Positions 6,895-8,941 of a DNA stretch of 8,941 nucleotides are shown here, piece by piece (within the stretch, counting starts at the first letter, position 1; the number at the start of each line of letters is the position of its first letter). The notes beneath the pieces were generated by a model. That model made no database searches. It was not told the origin of the DNA and was given only the letters and a program-made list of their open reading frames with translations. The stretch comes from Octadecabacter sp. Its GTDB lineage: Bacteria > Pseudomonadota > Alphaproteobacteria > Rhodobacterales > Rhodobacteraceae. The translations under genes were made by a program, and so were the position numbers. The stretch is taken from assembly GCA_003533975.1 (NCBI GenBank), contig DQCL01000054.1, forward strand, positions 1 to 8,941, written 5' to 3'.

Positions 6895-8007
6895 ATGGAA
6901 ACAGTGGACAGTATTTGCTCACATTTTCAATGGTGTGTTAACTATAAGGCACTAGCGAAGTTGATAGACTTTGCTGGCAAGACGGGAAGGACCAACTTGG
7001 GCGCCTGGACATCATATCGGCTTCGCCTTCAGCGAAAGCGCTGGCACCTGCGTGCCCGGCGCAAAAGCCGTGAGTTGTCGGTGGTGAAGGACCGGACGGA
7101 CCAAATTAAGCCAAACGACATCTTCGTGTTTTCGACGTTCCGTAACGAAGACATTCGGCTTCCATATTTCTTTAAGTATTACCGAGACTTGGGCGTCGAC
7201 CACTTCTTTATGGTTGATAATGACAGCGATGATGGCGGCGGTGACTACGCGGCCAGCCAACCGGATGTATCCGTTTGGAAAGCAAATGGAAGCTATAGAA
7301 AGTCCCGATTTGGTGTTGATTGGCTAAATCATCTCCAACGTAAATATGCGGATGGGCACTGGACGCTGGTCGTCGATCCGGATGAATTTTTCATCTACCC
7401 GTTCTGCGATACGCGCCCTATTCGCGCCCTGACAGATTGGCTGGATGCATCTGACATTCGCAGCTTTGGTGCGATGTTGCTCGATATGTATCCAAAGGGT
7501 CGTCTTGACGCAGTGCCGTATACTCGAGGGCAAGATCCGATTAAAATCGCGTCATGGTTTGACAGCGGAAACTACACGATCTCGAAAAATAACTTGTTTT
7601 ACAATCTTTGGATCCAAGGCGGCCCACGTGCTCGGATGTTCTTCAAAGAAGAGCCGTGGCGTGCGCCGGCATTGAACAAAACGCCCCTCGTAAAGTGGAG
7701 CAAAGAGTACGCTTACGTAAGTTCGACCCACATGATGTTACCACGCGGGTTGAACCTTGTTTACGATGAATGGGGTGGTGAAAAAGCGTCGGGCATTCTG
7801 CTTCACGCTAAGTTTCTGGATACTTTCGGTGTTAAGGCACAGGAAGAATTAACGCGTGGTCAGCACTACGCGGCATCGCAAGAATACAAGGCCTACGCTG
7901 AAGGGATCGCCCAACACCCAGACTTGTGGTGCAAGTGGTCGGAAAAATACATCAACTGGCGCCAGCTTGAGATTCTCGGCCTCATGTCAAAAGGGAACTG
8001 GGCATGA
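6895..8007 (+). CDS. Glycosyltransferase, GT2-like fold (Glyco_tranf_2_4 type), second of a tandem pair
   Basis: Paralogue of the preceding gene and the more typical member by my memory of Rhodobacterales sequences. Numbered from the ATG at 6895 (370 residues): Arg-rich YRLRLQRKR (41-49), VFSTFRNED (78-86), FFMVDNDSDDGG (104-115), SRFGVDWL (137-144), the DxD motif VDPDEFF (160-166), MLLDMYPKG (194-202), NLWIQGG (237-243), LNKTPLVK (260-267) and YINWRQLEILGLMSKGNW (352-369). The start is uncertain. The ATG at 6895 has no ribosome site; the TTG at 6997 has a strong one (GGGAAGGA, 6984-6991), and similarity to the paralogue begins just there, giving 336 residues. A TTG at 6961 is a third option. 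The stop TGA overlaps the next ATG (ATGA). The protein is probably cytoplasmic or attached to the membrane surface; donor and acceptor are unknown. Confidence 0.88.
   Translation: METVDSICSHFQWCVNYKALAKLIDFAGKTGRTNLGAWTSYRLRLQRKRWHLRARRKSRELSVVKDRTDQIKPNDIFVFSTFRNEDIRLPYFFKYYRDLGVDHFFMVDNDSDDGGGDYAASQPDVSVWKANGSYRKSRFGVDWLNHLQRKYADGHWTLVVDPDEFFIYPFCDTRPIRALTDWLDASDIRSFGAMLLDMYPKGRLDAVPYTRGQDPIKIASWFDSGNYTISKNNLFYNLWIQGGPRARMFFKEEPWRAPALNKTPLVKWSKEYAYVSSTHMMLPRGLNLVYDEWGGEKASGILLHAKFLDTFGVKAQEELTRGQHYAASQEYKAYAEGIAQHPDLWCKWSEKYINWRQLEILGLMSKGNWA
6984..6991 (+). promoter_or_regulatory. Strong ribosome site inside the annotated second glycosyltransferase frame
   Basis: GGGAAGGA lies five bases before an in-frame TTG at 6997. 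It is the best ribosome site near this gene and may mark the true start, making the first 34 codons from 6895 an untranslated leader. Confidence 0.45.
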
Positions 8008-8941
8008 CTGTTGGCGTGGTCATGTTGGTGCACAATGCATTTGACCGTGCAGAGCAAGTGGTGCGCCATTGGTCCGCTGGTGGCTGTCCTGTCGTTATTC
8101 ACGTTGATAAGAACGTGAAGCGAGAAATTTATGATGACTTCGTCAAGAGCCTTGCAGACTTACCGGACGTCCTATTTTCCAAGCGGCATCGCTGTGAGTG
8201 GGGGACATGGGGAATTGTAGCTGCTTCCCAAGTCGCGTCGACGATGATGTTGGCTAAGTTTCCTAATGTGCGTCATGTCTATTTGGCGTCTGGGTCATGC
8301 TTGCCGCTTCGCCCGATCAAGGATCTGCAGGCATATCTTGCCAAACGCCCGCGTACCGACTTTATCGAAAGCGCAACAACGGCGGACGTACCTTGGACGC
8401 AAGGTGGCCTCGACTTTGAACGCTTCACACTCCGTTTCCCGTTTTCATGGCGCAAGAACCGGTTCCTATTTGACCGCTACGTGGAGTTTCAACGCCGGTT
8501 TAAGAAGTACCGTCGCGTCCCTGAAGGGATCGTTCCACACATGGGTTCACAGTGGTGGTGCTTAACACGTCAGACCCTGTCTGCCATCTTGGAAGACCCG
8601 GAGCGCAAGATTTACGATACGTATTTTCGCCGTGTCTGGATTCCTGATGAGAGCTATTTCCAAACGCTCGTTCGGCTTTACTCTCAAAGTATCGAAAGCC
8701 GCTCTCTGACGCTGTCCAAGTTTGATTACCAAGGTAAACCACACATCTTTTACGACGATCACCTGCAACTTTTGCGGCGGTCTGATTGTTTCGTCGCGCG
8801 AAAGATCTGGCCGGATGCGAACAGACTTTACGATAACTTCTTGAACGAAGAAAACCCACTCAAAGGCGCGGAACCTAACCCGGGCAAGATCGACCGTATC
8901 TTCTCCAAGGCGGTTGAACGCCGGACGAGGGGGCGTGCTGG
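8004..8941 (+). CDS. Core-2/I-branching type glycosyltransferase (GT14-like, beta-1,6-GlcNAc transferase family), cut by the right edge
   Basis: The first 312 codons of a protein resembling the Branch family (PF02485), whose eukaryotic members add branching GlcNAc or xylose; bacterial members are poorly characterised. Motifs: MLVHNAFDRAEQVV (7-20), VVIHVDKN (30-37), a CEWGTWGIVAASQ block (64-76) like the family's WGxxS region, YLASGSCLPLRP (93-104) matching the usual L-SG-D-PL, GSQWWCLTR (181-189) and IPDESYFQTLV (213-223), whose acidic pair fits the family's conserved DE before the F-Q-T. There is no export signal, so it probably acts in the cytoplasm. The frame stays open at base 8941; relatives I recall are longer, so a further C-terminal domain is expected. 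The ATG overlaps the previous stop (ATGA), with AAGGGA (7991-7996) seven bases upstream, so it is translated together with the glycosyltransferase before it. Confidence 0.85.
   Translation, partial: MTVGVVMLVHNAFDRAEQVVRHWSAGGCPVVIHVDKNVKREIYDDFVKSLADLPDVLFSKRHRCEWGTWGIVAASQVASTMMLAKFPNVRHVYLASGSCLPLRPIKDLQAYLAKRPRTDFIESATTADVPWTQGGLDFERFTLRFPFSWRKNRFLFDRYVEFQRRFKKYRRVPEGIVPHMGSQWWCLTRQTLSAILEDPERKIYDTYFRRVWIPDESYFQTLVRLYSQSIESRSLTLSKFDYQGKPHIFYDDHLQLLRRSDCFVARKIWPDANRLYDNFLNEENPLKGAEPNPGKIDRIFSKAVERRTRGRA

Noticed and set aside
8500..8859. Minus-strand open frame of 119 codons within the branching glycosyltransferase
   Set aside because: The plus-strand frame here carries the conserved GSQWW and DESYFQT motifs, so the opposite frame is a shadow.

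Overview
The window looks like part of an alphaproteobacterial chromosome, most probably from the Rhodobacterales (marine Roseobacter-type). The basis is the protein flavour of the DnaK start, the KdsB-like enzyme, the polysaccharide-export permease and the paired DxD glycosyltransferases, together with moderate GC. This placement rests on remembered family resemblance, not on a search. No RNA genes, insertion sequences, CRISPR arrays or phage genes are visible. The DNA is densely coding and no gap between genes reaches 300 bases.

Layout. (1) 1-801, minus strand: the first 267 codons of dnaK, running off the left edge, with a promoter and a 5'-leader hairpin between it and the divergent gene. 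The leftmost ~300-340 bases differ sharply in GC and codon use from the rest of the same gene, which suggests a chimeric junction. (2) 970-1584, plus: an AlkB-type DNA/RNA repair dioxygenase, convergent with (3) a minus-strand pair, 3017-1603: an ABC-2 type polysaccharide export permease whose stop codon overlaps (ATGA) the start of an exported SH3-domain protein. (4) 3164-4761, plus, divergent from the permease: cysQ (PAP/inositol-type phosphatase), whose stop overlaps (TGATG) the start of a KdsB-like CMP-sugar synthetase. (5) 4876-8941, plus: galU, two tandem paralogous glycosyltransferases, and a core-2/I-branching type (GT14-like) glycosyltransferase that runs off the right edge and is start/stop coupled (ATGA) to the gene before it.

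From about 1.6 kb to the right edge the genes read as one surface-glycan locus. GalU supplies UDP-glucose and the KdsB-like enzyme activates an ulosonic acid (Kdo or similar). Three glycosyltransferases would assemble a glycan, and an ABC-2 permease of capsule type would move it across the inner membrane with an exported SH3 protein made alongside it. CysQ would remove PAP, the by-product of sulfotransferases, hinting that the product may be sulfated. The individual enzyme calls are firm; joining them into one pathway is inference.
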